From assembly GCA_947311845.1 (NCBI GenBank), contig CAMZMU010000034.1, positions 93,293,015 through 93,357,014 on the forward strand: DNA of 64,000 nt, given 5' to 3'. The position numbers and the translations under genes were made by a program. Origin of the DNA: Poa pratensis. Lineage: Eukaryota; Streptophyta; Magnoliopsida; Poales; Poaceae. Below are positions 45,782 to 58,330 of the stretch, one piece after another. How positions within the stretch are numbered: position 1 is the stretch's first letter; each line of letters opens with the position of its first letter. The notes beneath the pieces were generated by a model. The model saw only the letters and a program-made list of their open reading frames with translations, was not told where the DNA came from and searched no databases.

Positions 45782-46764
45782 ATACGTACAACTCAGAAAG
45801 GCAACAGCCGCACACGCACCCGCACCTGCACCTGTGCCTCAGCCAAACAATGTGCCCGTTCTGATGGCACCACCTCCACCACCACAGCCTGCCGCAGGCG
45901 GAAATATCGCGGGTGCCATACAACCCGTACCTCGGGTGGACGAACCTCAGTACCCTCCGCCCCAAGGGCAGATGTACATGATACAGAAAGGTCGCCCTTC
46001 CAACAGGGAGCAAAAACTTCGCACTCGACAAGTAAACATGGCGGTCATGTCACCTCCTGCCGTAACTGAATTCTTGAAGGGATCCGAAACTGCAATAAGC
46101 TTCAGCAGAGAGGACCACCCACCATCGGTCGTTCGTCCAGGGCACTCTGCTCTGGTACTCGACGCACAAATTGGAGGCTACGCCATGTCCAAGGTCTTCA
46201 TGGATGGTGGCAGCGGCATAAACATCATCTTCGCAGATACGCTCCGCAAAATGAACAGGTCAGTCGAAAACCTGCCAAGATCTTCAAATACCTTTCACGG
46301 TATCGTCCCAGGCAAAGCAATAAGCCCAGAAGGCACCATACAACTCGACGTAACGTTCGGGGACAAGAACCACTTCAGGACAGAGTCGATTGAGTTCGAA
46401 GTTGTCGACTGGAAGTCACAATACCACGCCATACTTGGACGCCCGACGTTCGCTCGATTCATGGCGGTCCACACTATGCATACCTCCAGCTGAAGATGCC
46501 TGGACCAAAAGGAGTAATCACAGTCAAAGGAAACTTCCAAAAGTCGACTCTTGCGACCGAGAGTTTAGCAAAATCTCTGAGATGTTCGGCATGGAAGCAA
46601 CACTCGCCGATCTAGCGGTCTCCAACGATCGAACACTTATGCCGGAGCACAAGAAGGTGGCAGTCGACAGAGCATTCAATGCCACCAATGACACAAGGTC
46701 GCATCAGGTGCACCCGACTGACCCGACCAAGACAGTCAATGTCTCTTCGAGTCTGCCTATCGCA
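45690..46764 (+). pseudogene. gypsy-2 protease region
   Basis: The protease core is VFMDGGSGINIIFADTLRK (D-G-G instead of D-S/T-G). A downstream beta-strand ends in AILGRPTFARFM. After a lost base near 46475 the conserved KMPGPKGVITV block follows. The frame stops at TAG 46765-46767, immediately before ESALVEFLREN..., the same position as the TAG in gypsy-1. Confidence 0.85.
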
Positions 46765-46767
46765 TAG

Positions 46768-48435
46768 GAAAGCGCGCTCGTCGAATTCCTCCGTGAGAAC
46801 TGGGATATATTTGCGTGGTGTCCAGCCGACATGCCAGGTATTCCCAGGGAATTCGCCGAGCACTCTCTCCAATTATTTCCAGATGCTAAACCAGTCAAGC
46901 AAACAATGCGCCGCATATCCGGCCCGAAAAGAACCGCAGTCGAAGCCGAAGTCGACAGACTACTCGCAGCAGGTTTCATCAGAGAAATCAAGAAATCACA
47001 ATGGGTGGCCAACCCCGTACTTGTAGAGAAGAAGCACACAGATATCCTTCGGATGTGCGTAGATTTCACAGCACTCAATAAATGTTGTCCAAAGGATCAC
47101 TTTCCACTACCTCGAATCGACCAGATCGTCGACTCCACCGCCGGGTGCGCTCGCTTGTCCTTCCTGGATGCTTACTCGGTTACCACCAGATAAGGATGAA
47201 GGAAGAGGATGAAGAGAAAACGGCGTTCATAACCCCACTCGGGGTCTACTGCTACACAACGCAAGCGCAACCTACCAGCGCATGATGCAAGACTGCCTCA
47301 AGAAGCAAATTGGGCGAAACGTCCAGGTCTACGTAGATGACATCGTCATCACAACAAGGGAGGAAAACACACTACTCGATGACTTGCGAGAGACGTTCGC
47401 AAACCTCAAACGCTTCCACATCAAGCTCAACCCGAAGAAGTGCACGTTCGGCGTGCCAGCCGGGCAGCTCCTGGGTATCTAGTCTCGGCTCGAGGAATCG
47501 AGGCGACCCGGAGAAAATACAGGCCATCTTGACGATGCAAAGGCCTTCAAAGCTCCATGACGTGCAAAAATTAGCGGGTCGAGTGGCAGCACTCAGTCGA
47601 TTCATCAGCAAACTGGGCGAAAAAGCACTCCCGTTCTATCGACTGATGAAGAAAGCAGACAAATTCGAGTGGACGCCAGAAGCCGAAGCAGCCTTCACGG
47701 ACCTCAAGCGAGTCCTCACAAGCCCTCCAATCCTCGTCGCACCAAGGGAACGAGCCACTATACCTATATGTCTCCGCAACTAACAGGGTGGTAAGCACCG
47801 TACTGGTAGTCGAACGCAGGAGGAGGGACACGCCCAAAGCATACAACGTCCAGTCTATTACTTGAGTGAAGTGCTCTCCATATCAAAGCAGCGGTACCCG
47901 CACTATCAAAAGCTGGCCTACGCCGTGTTCATGTCCTCAAGGAAGCTGACGCACTACTTCGCAGAGCACCCGATCACTGTAATCAGCACCTCAGGGATCG
48001 GGACATCCTCACAAACCCCAACGCAACTGGGCGAGTCGCAAAATGGCTCATCGAGCTAGCACCACGAGATATCAAGTATGATTACCCGAAGGCCATCAAA
48101 GCACAAGTCTTACCTGACTTCCATACCGAGTGGATCGAAGCTCAGTTGCCAGGAGCACCAGATGTGTCCAACTCATGGACTATGTACTTCGACGGCTCAA
48201 AAAGAACGAAGGCGCAGGCGCAGGTGTCATCCTCATATCACCAAAAGGCGACAAGCTTCGCTATATCCTGCAGATGGGATTCGAGTTACCATCCAATAAC
48301 GAAGCAGAGTACGAGGCCCTGATCCATGGCATGCGGATGGCCAAAGCCCTCGGGTGCACTCGACTGATGATCTATGGTGACTCGAATCTTGTGGTGCAGC
48401 AAACAATGAATGTGATGCAATCGCAGATAACATGA
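46768..48435 (+). pseudogene. gypsy-2 reverse transcriptase and RNase H domains
   Basis: RT motifs are spread over several frames: LPRIDQIVDSTAGC, DAYS / GYHQIRM, YVDDIVITTRE, and KLNPKKCTFGVPAGQLLG. They are followed by the first RNase H and then the Tat-type second RNase H (FELPSNNEAEYEALIHG, MIYGDSNLVVQQ). I count frame changes near 47183, 47270, 47480, 47755, 47990 and 48205. The dense losses in otherwise well conserved text suggest recent damage or base-call errors. Confidence 0.88.
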
Positions 48436-48538
48436 TCGCCTACCGTGACCTGTACAACTAATGGAGGGCAGCTTCGAAGGCTGCGAGTTGCGGCACATAG
48501 GGCTGAGAGCAATGAAGAAGCAGATAAGCTAGCCAACA

Positions 48539-49928
48539 TTGGCGCGACCAAAGCACCAGTTCCACCTGGTGTCTTCTCGAGCGCATCGAGCACAGGTCCA
48601 TCAAGAAAAACGAACATCTCCTACATCAGCCGCACCAGCCAAGAGCAAAGCACCTAGCACAGAGGACCCGCCAGTCGAGGTACTCCTCATCGAGCCAACT
48701 TGGACTCAACCTTTCCTCGCATACATACTCCGCGGCGAGGTACCTGAAGACATAACAGAGTCAAGACGCGTCACTCGACGATCTAAAGCATACACCGTCA
48801 TCAACGGCGAACTATACAAGCGCAGCGTATCAGGTATGTTCCAACGTTGCATAGCATTTGAAGATGGCCAGGCCATCCTTCGTGATATTCATGCAGGTAC
48901 CTGCGGGCATCACGCCAGCAGTCGATCACTCGTAGCCAAAGCCTTTCGCGCAGGCTTCTACTGGCCCACACACTCAAAGACGCGGAGGACATAGTCAAAA
49001 GGTGCATCGGCTGTCAAAAATTCGCCACAAAGCCGCACGCACCCGCATCGGCGTTGAAGACAATACCATTGGCCTGGCCCTTCGCCCATGGGGGCTCGAT
49101 ATGGTCGGGCCACTCAAAAAATCCTCCCATGGAGGGCATACTCACCTTCTGGCGGTCGACAAGTTCACCAAGTGGATTGAAGCAGTCCCTATCACAAGTT
49201 CGACTGCCACTACAGCAGTCAATTTCATAAAATCCATCATATACCGCTTTGGTGTGCCAAGTAGCATCATCACTGATAACGGTACAAACTTCACGGCTGA
49301 AGAGTTCCGATCCTTCTGCAAAGAGCAAGACATTACGCTCAACTATGCATCCGTGGCACACCCGCAATCCAATGGCCAAGTCGAAAAAGCCAATGGACTC
49401 GTGACGAGCGGAATCAAGAAACGCCTCCTGGTGCCACTCAAAAGGGCCGCGGGTGCTTGGGTCGAAGAACTTCCATCTGTGCTATGGAGCCTACGCACAA
49501 CTCCCAACGCTTCAACACAATTCACCCCATTTTTCATGGTCTACGGCGCAGAGGCAATCCTGCCATCAGATGTAAGGTTCAATGCACCAAGAGTCGAAGC
49601 ATACAACGAAGAAGATGCAGATGAAGCACTCGAAGATGCAGTCGACTTGCTCGAAGAAGCACGCAACACGGCGCTAGCACGCACAGCTGTCTATCAGCAA
49701 GACCTCCGCAACTATCACAGCCGTCGACTGCGTACCAGGTCCTTCGAGGTTGGCGACCTGGTACTTCGACTGAAGCAAAAGAAGGTGCACAAACTTGCTT
49801 CTCCATGGGAAGGACCCTTCATCATCACCGAGGTCATTGGTGGAGCATACAGACTGAAGCACGCGAAGACAGGCGAACTCTCGCATAATCCTTGGAACGT
49901 TGCGCAGCTGCGCCGTTTCTATGCTTAG
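48539..49928 (+). pseudogene. gypsy-2 integrase
   Basis: The first part (to 48994) holds the tether region and the zinc finger start (HAGTCGHHASS...). After a one-base shift near 48985 the second half of the finger and the catalytic core follow: GLDMVGPLKKS, SIITDNGTNFTAEEF, NGQVEKANG. The protein ends NVAQLRRFYA at 49928. It is close in layout to the gypsy-1 integrase. Confidence 0.9.
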
Positions 49929-50443
49929 ATTGTTCAGTCGCACAATGTAATAGGCACATATGTCGGATGGCTGCAGGTTTCAGACGCGCTCTTTTCCTTA
50001 CCAGGGTACCTACGGGGACTGGAAGGTTTTTAATGAGGCGGCCTGCAGCTTAACATTCAAAAATGGAATATAATCAATGATTCCTCATATTTCTCCCTGC
50101 TTACTACTCGCATAACTTATTCGCACACTTAGCCTCACCCGAATACTCGGGGCTACGCTGTCTCAAAGCATGAGCTTTCGCTCCTTCAAACATAATACTC
50201 CAGCCGCACTCGAATACTCGGGGGCTGGGTCATAAAAATCATACATAAAAAAAAGTTGCTCAAATCGTGAGTTGCAGCTTCAAACATCGCAAAAATTCAC
50301 AGCCTCACTCGAGCACTCGGGGGCTGTGCAATTTATGTTCCATACTCTGTATTTTCATAAACCCACTCGATACACTCGGGGGCTGCGCGCATACACGTAA
50401 ACAAAATATACACAAGTGACAAAATTACACTCGGGGCTGACCC
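49929..50443 (+). other. gypsy-2 spacer between pol and the antisense genes
   Basis: Non-coding. The phrase cactcg(a/g)(a/g)(t/c)actcgggggctg recurs at least four times, alternating with AT-rich text. Probable 3' ends of the converging transcripts. Confidence 0.6.
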
Positions 50444-51939
50444 CTATACATAAAACCTTAATCTACAGGCTCCTTTGGGTGGAGCCCATTTTTCCTCCTC
50501 CTTTAATACATGATGAACCAATACAAGGGCATCCACGCGGGTCTCCTTGTAATGTTCCTCCATAGGCACGAGACCACCGCCAGGTACAGGTGCTGGTCCC
50601 AGGGCAATCTTCTTCAGATCAAGGTTCGGGTGGGGTGTCCGAACAAAAGCGAGTGCCACATTTGCTCCACTGATGAGTTGCTCTCGCACAAACTTCTTAA
50701 TGGCCTTGCGAAATTTTCCTAGCAAGGCCGACAAACCCTCCGGCTGCTCATTTAGGGGGAACAATAGGGGTGGGCATAAAAAACCGAAAACCGAACACCG
50801 AACCGAATTAACCGGAACCGAAACCGAATTCACCGAAACCGAATTAACCGACACTAATTTCGGTGGGTATAAGTAATAAACCGAATTTTAATTTATGAAT
50901 TCGGTTTTTACCTCAGATTACCCGAAATAACTAAATAACCTAGATAATAGCGACATACACGTAAAACCCTCTCGTCCCCATCGATACTAACTTCTCAGCC
51001 CAACAAAATAAAGCCCAATAGCCACATGCACGCACTAGTGCTGGCCTTCACACGTAGCAGCCCCAATGGCCCATGATGCATTTGTTTGTTTACTCGCCCA
51101 GTGTATGTGTGGAGGATAAACATCATGCTTTTGTTTTTTAACCCACCCAATCACCCATTCACGTTCGTGCATGCACATGCTAGCATGCAACCATGCGCAC
51201 GTACGACAGGAACGTCAAGTCAGTTTTTTCTGTTTCCCATCGTTTGGACATTTCGGTTTTAACCGAACAACTAACCGAATTACTGGTTAACCGAACTTCC
51301 GGATGATTAGAAAACCGAAATAATTTCGGTGCCTATTTCTTATAAACCGATTTATGGAAAAACCGAATAAACCGAACCGAATAAACCAAAATAACCGAAT
51401 GTCCAGGCCTAGGGAACAACGCGTGGTGTATCCTGGAGAAGGCTTGCCTAAAGCTCTCCAGCACAACAGCAACACGCCAGGCGCGATCATAAAGAGTCAC
51501 AAGTGTCTGACTCCTATCCCTATCTGACCAAAAGGGGTGATGGGTATACTTGGGTCTATTGGCCTGATCGTCTAGTCGCTCGCGTATTCGGATCTCCTCC
51601 TTTTGTTTATCAAAGCAGGCACCTGCGCATTCATAGCATAATCAGCTCGTATATTCGAGCTTGCCGAAGCAAAAGAAGAAGCGTGTATAGGGTGAACTTA
51701 CACTCGAGCTGCAGATTCACCTTGTCCAATTCCGCCAGCAAGAATAACTCTCGCTCTGAAGAGGGTGAGGGTCTCGACTGGAGGTCAGTAAGGGAAGCCT
51801 TGGTCTCCTTCAGCTCTGCCTCCATAGCTGTGAATTTCTGCGTGAGATATTCAATCAGCTTCTGGTCATTCACGCTTCGAGTGTGCTTGGGCTTGGAGCT
51901 GCTTGCAGATGAACCAGTTGCCGCAGCACGACCTTCAGA
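50444..51939 (-). pseudogene. gypsy-2 antisense gene, downstream module, interrupted by hAT
   Basis: Exon 51939-51702 encodes a coiled-coil segment (KLIEYLTQKFTAMEAELKETKASL...). It splices in phase (GAGT|gtaagt ... gtcag|AT) to an exon that starts at 51523 (DRAWRVAVVLESFRQAF...) and, after removal of the hAT insertion, continues from 50764 (LNEQPEGLSALLGKF...) to the stop at 50444. The final part resembles the C-terminal exon of the gypsy-1 antisense gene in layout: a helical region followed by a polar tail. Whether it belongs to the gene at 52140-54833 or is a second antisense gene is undecided. Confidence 0.65.
50765..51411. mobile_element. hAT-type non-autonomous element
   Basis: 647 bp with ends taggggtgggcat and (complement) taggcctggacat and an 8-bp target duplication gggaacaa (50757-50764, 51412-51419). 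Both ends hold many copies of accgaa/ttcggt, as in hAT subterminal binding motifs. It lies in an exon of the gypsy-2 antisense gene. No transposase. Confidence 0.88.
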
Positions 51940-52139
51940 CTACACAAAATATACTTCAAGTAAGTTTCACATCACACTTGCATAAACCCTTGCCAAGCAG
52001 GCTTGGGGGCTGTTCTCCAAGAGGACACGCATGACGAAAGCATGAAGCAGAGCAAAAGATGCAATTCATATTAAACAAAAGCCCTGGGCGGCATTCGAGT
52101 TCTTTACAAGCAAAAGCATAACAAGACATAAAATGTCGA

Positions 52140-54833
52140 CTATGCTACGTCTGACACCGACTCAGACCTAGCCCTAGCATCACGACCGGCACGCTCAGAC
52201 ACAGCTGCGGCACGCTTGTCAAGCATGGTCACCATCTTCTTCGATAGTGTTCCAGCTTCCATCTTCATAGCGTCCGTAATGGCTGGTTTTCCACCAGAAC
52301 TCTTCGGGAAACCAGCCAGAGTTGTCGCAAAATCACCCGTAACACCGTTGCCCTTAATAGAATGAGGGTGGTCTCGGATCCACCTACCATTTGGGCTCGG
52401 GCGAAGTTCGCCAGGGTGGTTGTCCCGGTGCAAACATGTCAGCCAAGTCCTCCACTATCTTAGGTGGTGGATTGGCAGGCAGCATGGTCCGATAAATAGA
52501 AGTCAGTGCACTCTTGGACCGGCGAAAAGCCTCTCGAGTGCGGGCACATATTTTGTCGAAGGCACTCGCCGCGTCCTCGAATGAGCCCTCATCGACGGCA
52601 GGCTCGGCACCAACAGCTTCTGTTGGAAAAAGCATAAGTTATACTACTGATGGTAGTCAGATCAAACTCGAAAATATTCTCTCAAACACATTACCTCCCA
52701 GCACTTGGGACAACGCGCGAAGCCGATGAGTTTGCAGCGTTTCGCGTGCCTCCACCTCCTCGAGCTTTTTCTGTGAATCTTCGAGTTTCTTCTCAAGCTC
52801 TTGCACACGGGTGGCAGACGTTGCCTTCTCACCTGCGAATGGCACGAGCCACCTTTTAGCAAAAATCAGAACATTACAAAACAGAAAGGGCATAAAAGGA
52901 GAGGAGGAAATTCTTACGGTCCAACTGCTCCACTCTGGCTCACAGTTGATCGCGCTCCTGCTCCACTTGCAAATATGTGTCACCCGACTCAAGGAGAGTA
53001 CGGATGAATGACTGTACAGCATAAAAACTCAGGAAATCAGTGCATACATGGCTTCAGATGTTGGTCAAAACACAAAAAAAAGAGCATATTGCACTTATGT
53101 GGTTATAACGTGCAGGAAGCGTTTCACCCGATGAGGAGGGCATGTTTTCCTGAGGCTCGGGTCAAGGAGCCGCCGGGGAGGTCTGTTGGGCCTCTGAGCG
53201 AATCGCTTCACCCGAAGAAGAAATGGGCGTCACCTCAGGTGCAGGCGGTGGCAGATCAACCTTGGATGGGTCATCCTCGACCAGCCTGCACATATCAGAA
53301 TCAGTCGCATAAAGCATAACCTATGACACATGATGTTCCAGTACAAACTTAATGAGGTTCGTCGTCATCTGAGAGAATCAGCGTGTTATAGTCTATACAC
53401 GCCTTGAATGACGGCGACCTAGCCGGTGAAGCTGCACGCGAAGAGGACTTCCCTTAAGCTCCCCCGAGTCAGTCGAAGAAGAATCAGAATCCTCGCCTCG
53501 AGTGGCATGCGGAGGCGAGCTTTCTGCAGTCGATTTTGTTTCGCCTGCACGACGGCGCTTCAGGAGTGGAAGCTCGTCCTCCTCCTCTTGCACGGAGTCC
53601 TCTGCCTCCTCTGTAGGGTGTGAGCGGAGGCGAGTGAGACGTCGTCGGCTTTATGATCAGCCAGCAATACCTCTGTCTCCGCGGTATCCCCATCTTCGGG
53701 TAGTGGGGGCAAGCACTTGAGGGGAACATGACCCTGTACACAATCTAGCCATGAGCTATCACTCGACAAAAATCATATCTCCAATGCTAAATGCATAAAG
53801 GAAAGACAGCGAATACCTTGGGTAAAGGGTACTCACTGTCGAAAGCATCGACAGGGCAATCGAGTGGGCAGCTATCGTTCGCCGTCAGCTTGGTGATCGA
53901 TCGAACTCGCTTCTCCACATCATCAGGTGCTGGCAGAGTTTGGCCAGGCACCAAACGTGTCGAGTCCTGTGGACCCTGAAATGCCCACATGGGGTGAGCT
54001 CGCACTCGCAGCGGCTGCATACCCCTCTTGATGAAGGTCGAAATCAATTGCAGGCCGCTCACTTCGCGGCCCGCAGTCTTCATAAGCTTGGCAATCTTGG
54101 CCATCAAAGGCTTCACCTCAGCCTCTTCAGCAGTTGTGGTCTGATGCAGCCAAGCCCGTGTCTTCACCAGAGGCGCGTGGGGATCAAAGCGTGGCAGTCC
54201 CTCTTGGTTGGTGGTGAAATAGAACCACTTCTGCCTCCAACCTTGCGCAGATTCGACTTGCTTAATGTCAAAATATGCGACTTCTTTGCGGCTCTGACTG
54301 TTGAAGCCGCCAACAGCATAAACGCCCTTCTTCCCGGCGTTCTCCCTCACAGTGAAGATCATCTTCCAAAGACCCCAATGTGGGTGCACACCCAAGAAAC
54401 ACTCACACAGCACAAAGAACACAACAATGTGCATAATGGAGTTGGGCGTAAAATCGTGCAACTGCACCTTGTACGCATACATCAAAGCCCGCACAAAATC
54501 GTGAATAGGGAATGAGAATCCCCTATTCACGAAGTCGTGAAAGCATACGCGCTCGCCCTCCTTGGGTTGAGGGCTTACCTCGTCTCCGGGGAGGCGCGTT
54601 GTCAGCAGCTCGGCGGAGGGGATCCATCCATCCCGCCGGTACCCGTCCAGCCTGGACAACTTCATGGTGGACCGCGTCCAGTCGCCGGTCTTCCTGTCCA
54701 AGGTCACGTCCTCGCCACCCTTGGCGGCGGCGGTGCTCGTACTCCCACCAGCCACCGCAGCGGCGGCGGCAAGCGCAGATTTCCTCTTGGGCGCCATGGA
54801 GGTGGTGGTTCGCAAGAGAGAGGGGATGCGCAT
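52140..54833 (-). pseudogene. gypsy-2 antisense spliced gene (homologue of the gypsy-1 antisense gene)
   Basis: Read from the 3' LTR side. Exon 1 is 54833 (or ATG 54797) to 53817, with no frame break, and encodes the same N-terminal domain as gypsy-1: ERVCFHDFVNRGFSFPIHDF matched to ERVVF..RGFGLPVSDF. It splices in phase 0 to an exon starting 53733 (GHVPLKCLPPLPEDGD...). Later exons give an acidic/S-rich region (about 53288-53113), a coiled coil (about 53010-52920 and 52845-52693, EKKLEDSQKKLEEVEARE), and a C-terminal helical segment from about 52622 to the stop at 52140. Frameshifts and one or two in-frame stops break the later exons. Function unknown. Confidence 0.75.
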
Positions 54834-56053
54834 CGCAGAGGAGGAAGAAGAAGCAACGGGGGTGGTGCACAGATGGCAAGTAAAAATTATTTACGCTGCC
54901 ACACCCTTTTAACCTCAGCACAACGAATCCGCATCGTTGATGCGAGATTGTGGGCAGAGCTGCATATCCAGCCATACACGTGGCAGCATCGGAGGGCAAC
55001 CGTCGCCGGCCACTCCGCCCACTACGCACGTAAAACGACGAACCATCATCACGGCCCCGTAAAAACCGCGTCAGAAGCGGTCAAATCTAGTCAAAACGGC
55101 ACCGTCGTTTGGTCAAGCGCTGCACAATGGACCCACATACTTGTGACGTCCCATCCATCGCAGCATAGCGCACGCCACCGCGTGTCAGGCAGCGCAGTCG
55201 CCACGAAACGTCATCCCTGACGTCATTGCACGCGATTTGTTCAGAAAAGCTTTCGGGTTCGCCCAATGCATATCAGTCACTCGATTGTTTCCATTTGATT
55301 CGGGTGTATGGTCACTCGACCCTCCCTTCGACCAAAGACATGTTACTCCCATCGGGAGCATATCAAAAATTTCTTCGACTAAGAGTGTATGGGATAAAAG
55401 GATTTGAGATTATCCTCCATTGCAAGCAATAAAGCACTATCTCGGGGGCTACTCCCATCGGGAGCGCTGTCGCGCACCCGATAGAATAACGACAAAGTGT
55501 CAGTCGACAAAAGGCTCGACTCAGTTCATATAAAAAATCATACTCAAAACATTCCCGAGTTGTGTCCGCCGCAAATACCTCGGATGCTGCACGCATAGTG
55601 CAAAGGTAAGACCCGCCGAACTTTCGAGCTGGGCTAAGGACCGTTCCAGCAACGTCAATCCTTATATTTTCCGTGTTAGCAGACATGATGAGAAACCCCG
55701 ATGGACGCGTTGGGTAAATTTCAAAGTTATACTGCAGATCGATTCAGTAAGACCTCCGCGGCCTAGTCGAGTCTGACCAGTCTGTTCCAGATTTGAGTCC
55801 GGGGACTCGAGTTTGATTGAAAGCTAGTAAGGTTTTACCCGAATGTGTAGTTAACCGGTCCCGATCCGTCGAGTGTACCGAGCCTACTAAGCTATTATCC
55901 TTTGATTATCATAAGCAAAACCAAAGTCGATGAAATACTCGACATAGCCAGCATGTGCTATTCATACAGGAATTCCAATTACAGCATACAAGTACAAAGC
56001 GTATGACGTGCACTTACGAATGAGTCCATACCCGATTCTTCGAGTCAGACAAG
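54834..56053 (-). other. Upstream region of the gypsy-2 antisense gene
   Basis: Lies between the antisense start and the 3' LTR, where its promoter must be. GC-rich near the gene, with several CACGTG-like and GTCACTCG phrases. No clear TATA box was fixed. No other gene is seen. Confidence 0.45.
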
Positions 56054-56067
56054 TACTCGGGGGCTAC
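56054..56067 (+). promoter_or_regulatory. gypsy-2 polypurine tract
   Basis: actcgggggctac directly before the 3' LTR. The similar phrase 'ctcgggggct' is repeated in the element's 3' non-coding part. Confidence 0.65.
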
Positions 56068-56565
56068 TGACAAGGATATACATCTCGGGTATCCTACCAT
56101 AAGAATACCTGGTGCACGTGTCAACTAAGGCCCAATTATCAAGAGCCTAACATGAAGCCCATGACGAAAGGCCCAACAAGATGGAGTACCCTTCAAGATT
56201 AGACGTAGGCATAGTCGGTTTATACTTTCCTTACATCTAAGCAGGGTCGGTTACGGACTCCCGAGACCTAGCCTCTTATAAAGGCTGGGAGGGCCGTCGA
56301 TCCTGGACAAGCCGTACTCGAACCACCAAAAGCCCTAGTGAGATCGACATCTCGCTGGTGCTCCCCTTGTAACCGCATAATCTCACACAATCAATACCAG
56401 ACAAGCAGGAAGTAGGGTCTTTACCTCCACCCGAGGGGCCTGAACCTGGGTAAATCTTTGCCTCTGCTTGTCAGCCGACGAAACTACCAGTACTACCACG
56501 TTCTCTCCCCATAATCTCAACCCTAGGTCCTTAACCATGGGATTTGATGAGTTAACCCCTCGTCA
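56068..56565 (+). repeat. gypsy-2 3' LTR
   Basis: 498 bp. Differs from the 5' LTR at five substitutions (three of them C-to-T) and one inserted G in agtagggtc. Confidence 0.95.
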
Positions 56566-56570
56566 AAATG

Positions 56571-57056
56571 CAACAATGTCGTCCCTGTCCATTTCGAGAA
56601 GACGGAGGATGGGGCGGAGATGCAGCCGCAGCAGAGGCAGCCGCAGCAGCAAAGGCGGCAAAAGACACGGCCGCCGCGGTTTCAGCCAGCTCAAAGACAA
56701 GTAAGAAGGGTAAAACTAAAGGATTTTGGCAACCAAGGGTTAATAAAAGGAGGAAAGCTCATGAATGGGTGTCGTCAACAGAAGCTACGGAAGGAGAACC
56801 TTCTGTTCGAGATACGAAAGGAGAAGCATTTGTATCGGCAGCTTGTGCTGGGATGGAAGAAGATACTAGTGATGCTGAAAGAGAGCCATTTGTAGCTTCG
56901 CCTCCGAGACCACCAGCTTCGGCTACTGGAAGTAACCCAGCACCAGCAGCAACAACGGTTCCAGCAAAGAACAAACAAGCCAAGAAGCACAAGAAGGCGG
57001 AGGGGCGGAGGTCCAAACTGGTCCAAATCCAGCAAAGAACACCCGGAGCAGAGTAG
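56571..57056 (+). pseudogene. MULE transposase, C-terminal part
   Basis: Directly continues the zinc-knuckle Cys codon cut by gypsy-2 (QRKC to NNVVPVHFEK...). The tail is low-complexity: Q/P/R-rich in one frame, then A/K/E-rich, with KNKQAKKHKK, a possible nuclear localisation signal. The best continuous text changes frame near 56610, so one more indel is likely. Stop at 57056 in the second frame. Confidence 0.75.
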
Positions 57057-57164
57057 TGGCACCATCTAGTAACACAAGGAGCAAGAAAAGACAGTGAACA
57101 TTTGAGAAAACTTGTAATATTTGTTGTGTTACTTCTGTCGAACACCTTATGTGCGTGCTATAGA

Positions 57165-58330
57165 TATGGCCATGAGCTTGGTCATCTAGCTTGAATCTCA
57201 TGAATGTTCATACAAGATAGCTCATTTTGAGAAGACTCGTTTTTTCAAAATCTTGAATTCCAAGTTTATGATTTTTCCTGGACAGTAGTACACTAAAAGA
57301 GACGATTACCGCTGGATTTACTATTTTTTGAACTTTTCTCGATTTATGAGAGTTTTCTCTCAAAAAAGGGCAAAATTGGCGTAGTGACCATTCATAACCA
57401 AGGTGTGAATTTTCCGATGTTTTGGGCGGTTTTGCATAGAACCATTCTATACTACGTATGTATGATTTTTATATAATTTTGGGGCCAAACTATAACACAC
57501 TTGTAGTTCAAATTTCGTTAAATACCATTAAATCCCATAAAACTCGTTTAATGCATGAAATATAGCTAAAAAGCCCAAAAAATTCAAAATATTCCGGTAT
57601 TATGCCTCCCATATGTCATGCTCTTCGTACAAATAATGGACTTTCATTTTTCACCATTTTTTGACATACCTACTTCACAAAAAATAAGCAATTTGCCACT
57701 AATCAAAAGTTAGAAAAAAAAGGTCAATTTTCTTGATTGTTTCCTTCGGCAATCTTGCTTGTAATGTCAAAACCCATAAACCCAGCGAGTTTGGCCATCA
57801 TAGCAAAAATCTAGCCATGGTTGTGGGCATGACCTTGGTCATATAGCTTGAAATTCATGAATGTTCGTACAAGTTAGACCATTTTGACAAGACTAGTTTT
57901 AAAAAATTGAATTACAAGTTTATGATTTTTAGTACACTAAAAGGGACGATTGTCGCTGGGTTTCGTATTTTTTGAAGTTTTCTCGATTTATGAGAGTTTT
58001 CTAAAAACAAATGGTCAAAATTGGCGGAGTGACCATTCATAACCAAGGTGTGACTTTTCCGATGTTTTGGGTGGTTTTGTAAAGAACTATTCTATACTAC
58101 GTATATATGATTTTCTATAATTTTAGGGCCAAAATATAACACACTTGTAGTTCAAATTTCGTTAAATACCATTAAATCCTATAAAACTCGTTTAATGCAT
58201 GAAATATAGCTAAAAAGCCCAAAAATTCAAAATATTCCGGTATTATGCCTCCCATATGTAATGCTCTCCGTACAAATAATGGACTTTCATTTTTCACCAT
58301 TTTTTGACATACCTACTTCACAAAAAATCT
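57165..58330. repeat. Direct repeat of about 500 bp (spacing 645 bp) in the MULE
   Basis: Two similar AT-rich copies, about 57165-57700 and 57823-58330. For example, ccattcataaccaaggtgtga lies at 57388 and 58033, and 'aatggactttcatttttcacc' ends both. Positioned between the transposase and the next MULE ORF. Non-coding. Confidence 0.8.

Larger units (their letters stand above)
42738..56565 (+). mobile_element. gypsy-2: complete Ty3/gypsy LTR retrotransposon, Tat-like
   Basis: A 13.8 kb element with LTRs at 42738-43234 and 56068-56565, TG...CA ends, and target duplication aaatg (42733-42737, 56566-56570). The primer-binding site at 43235 and the polypurine tract at 56054 set the plus orientation. 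Order: gag, protease, RT, RNase H, second RNase H, integrase, then antisense genes. The LTRs differ by five substitutions and one indel in 497 bp, so the insertion is young but older than gypsy-1. Pol is broken by many one-base frameshifts. Removing it rejoins the MULE zinc-knuckle codon exactly. Confidence 0.95.
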
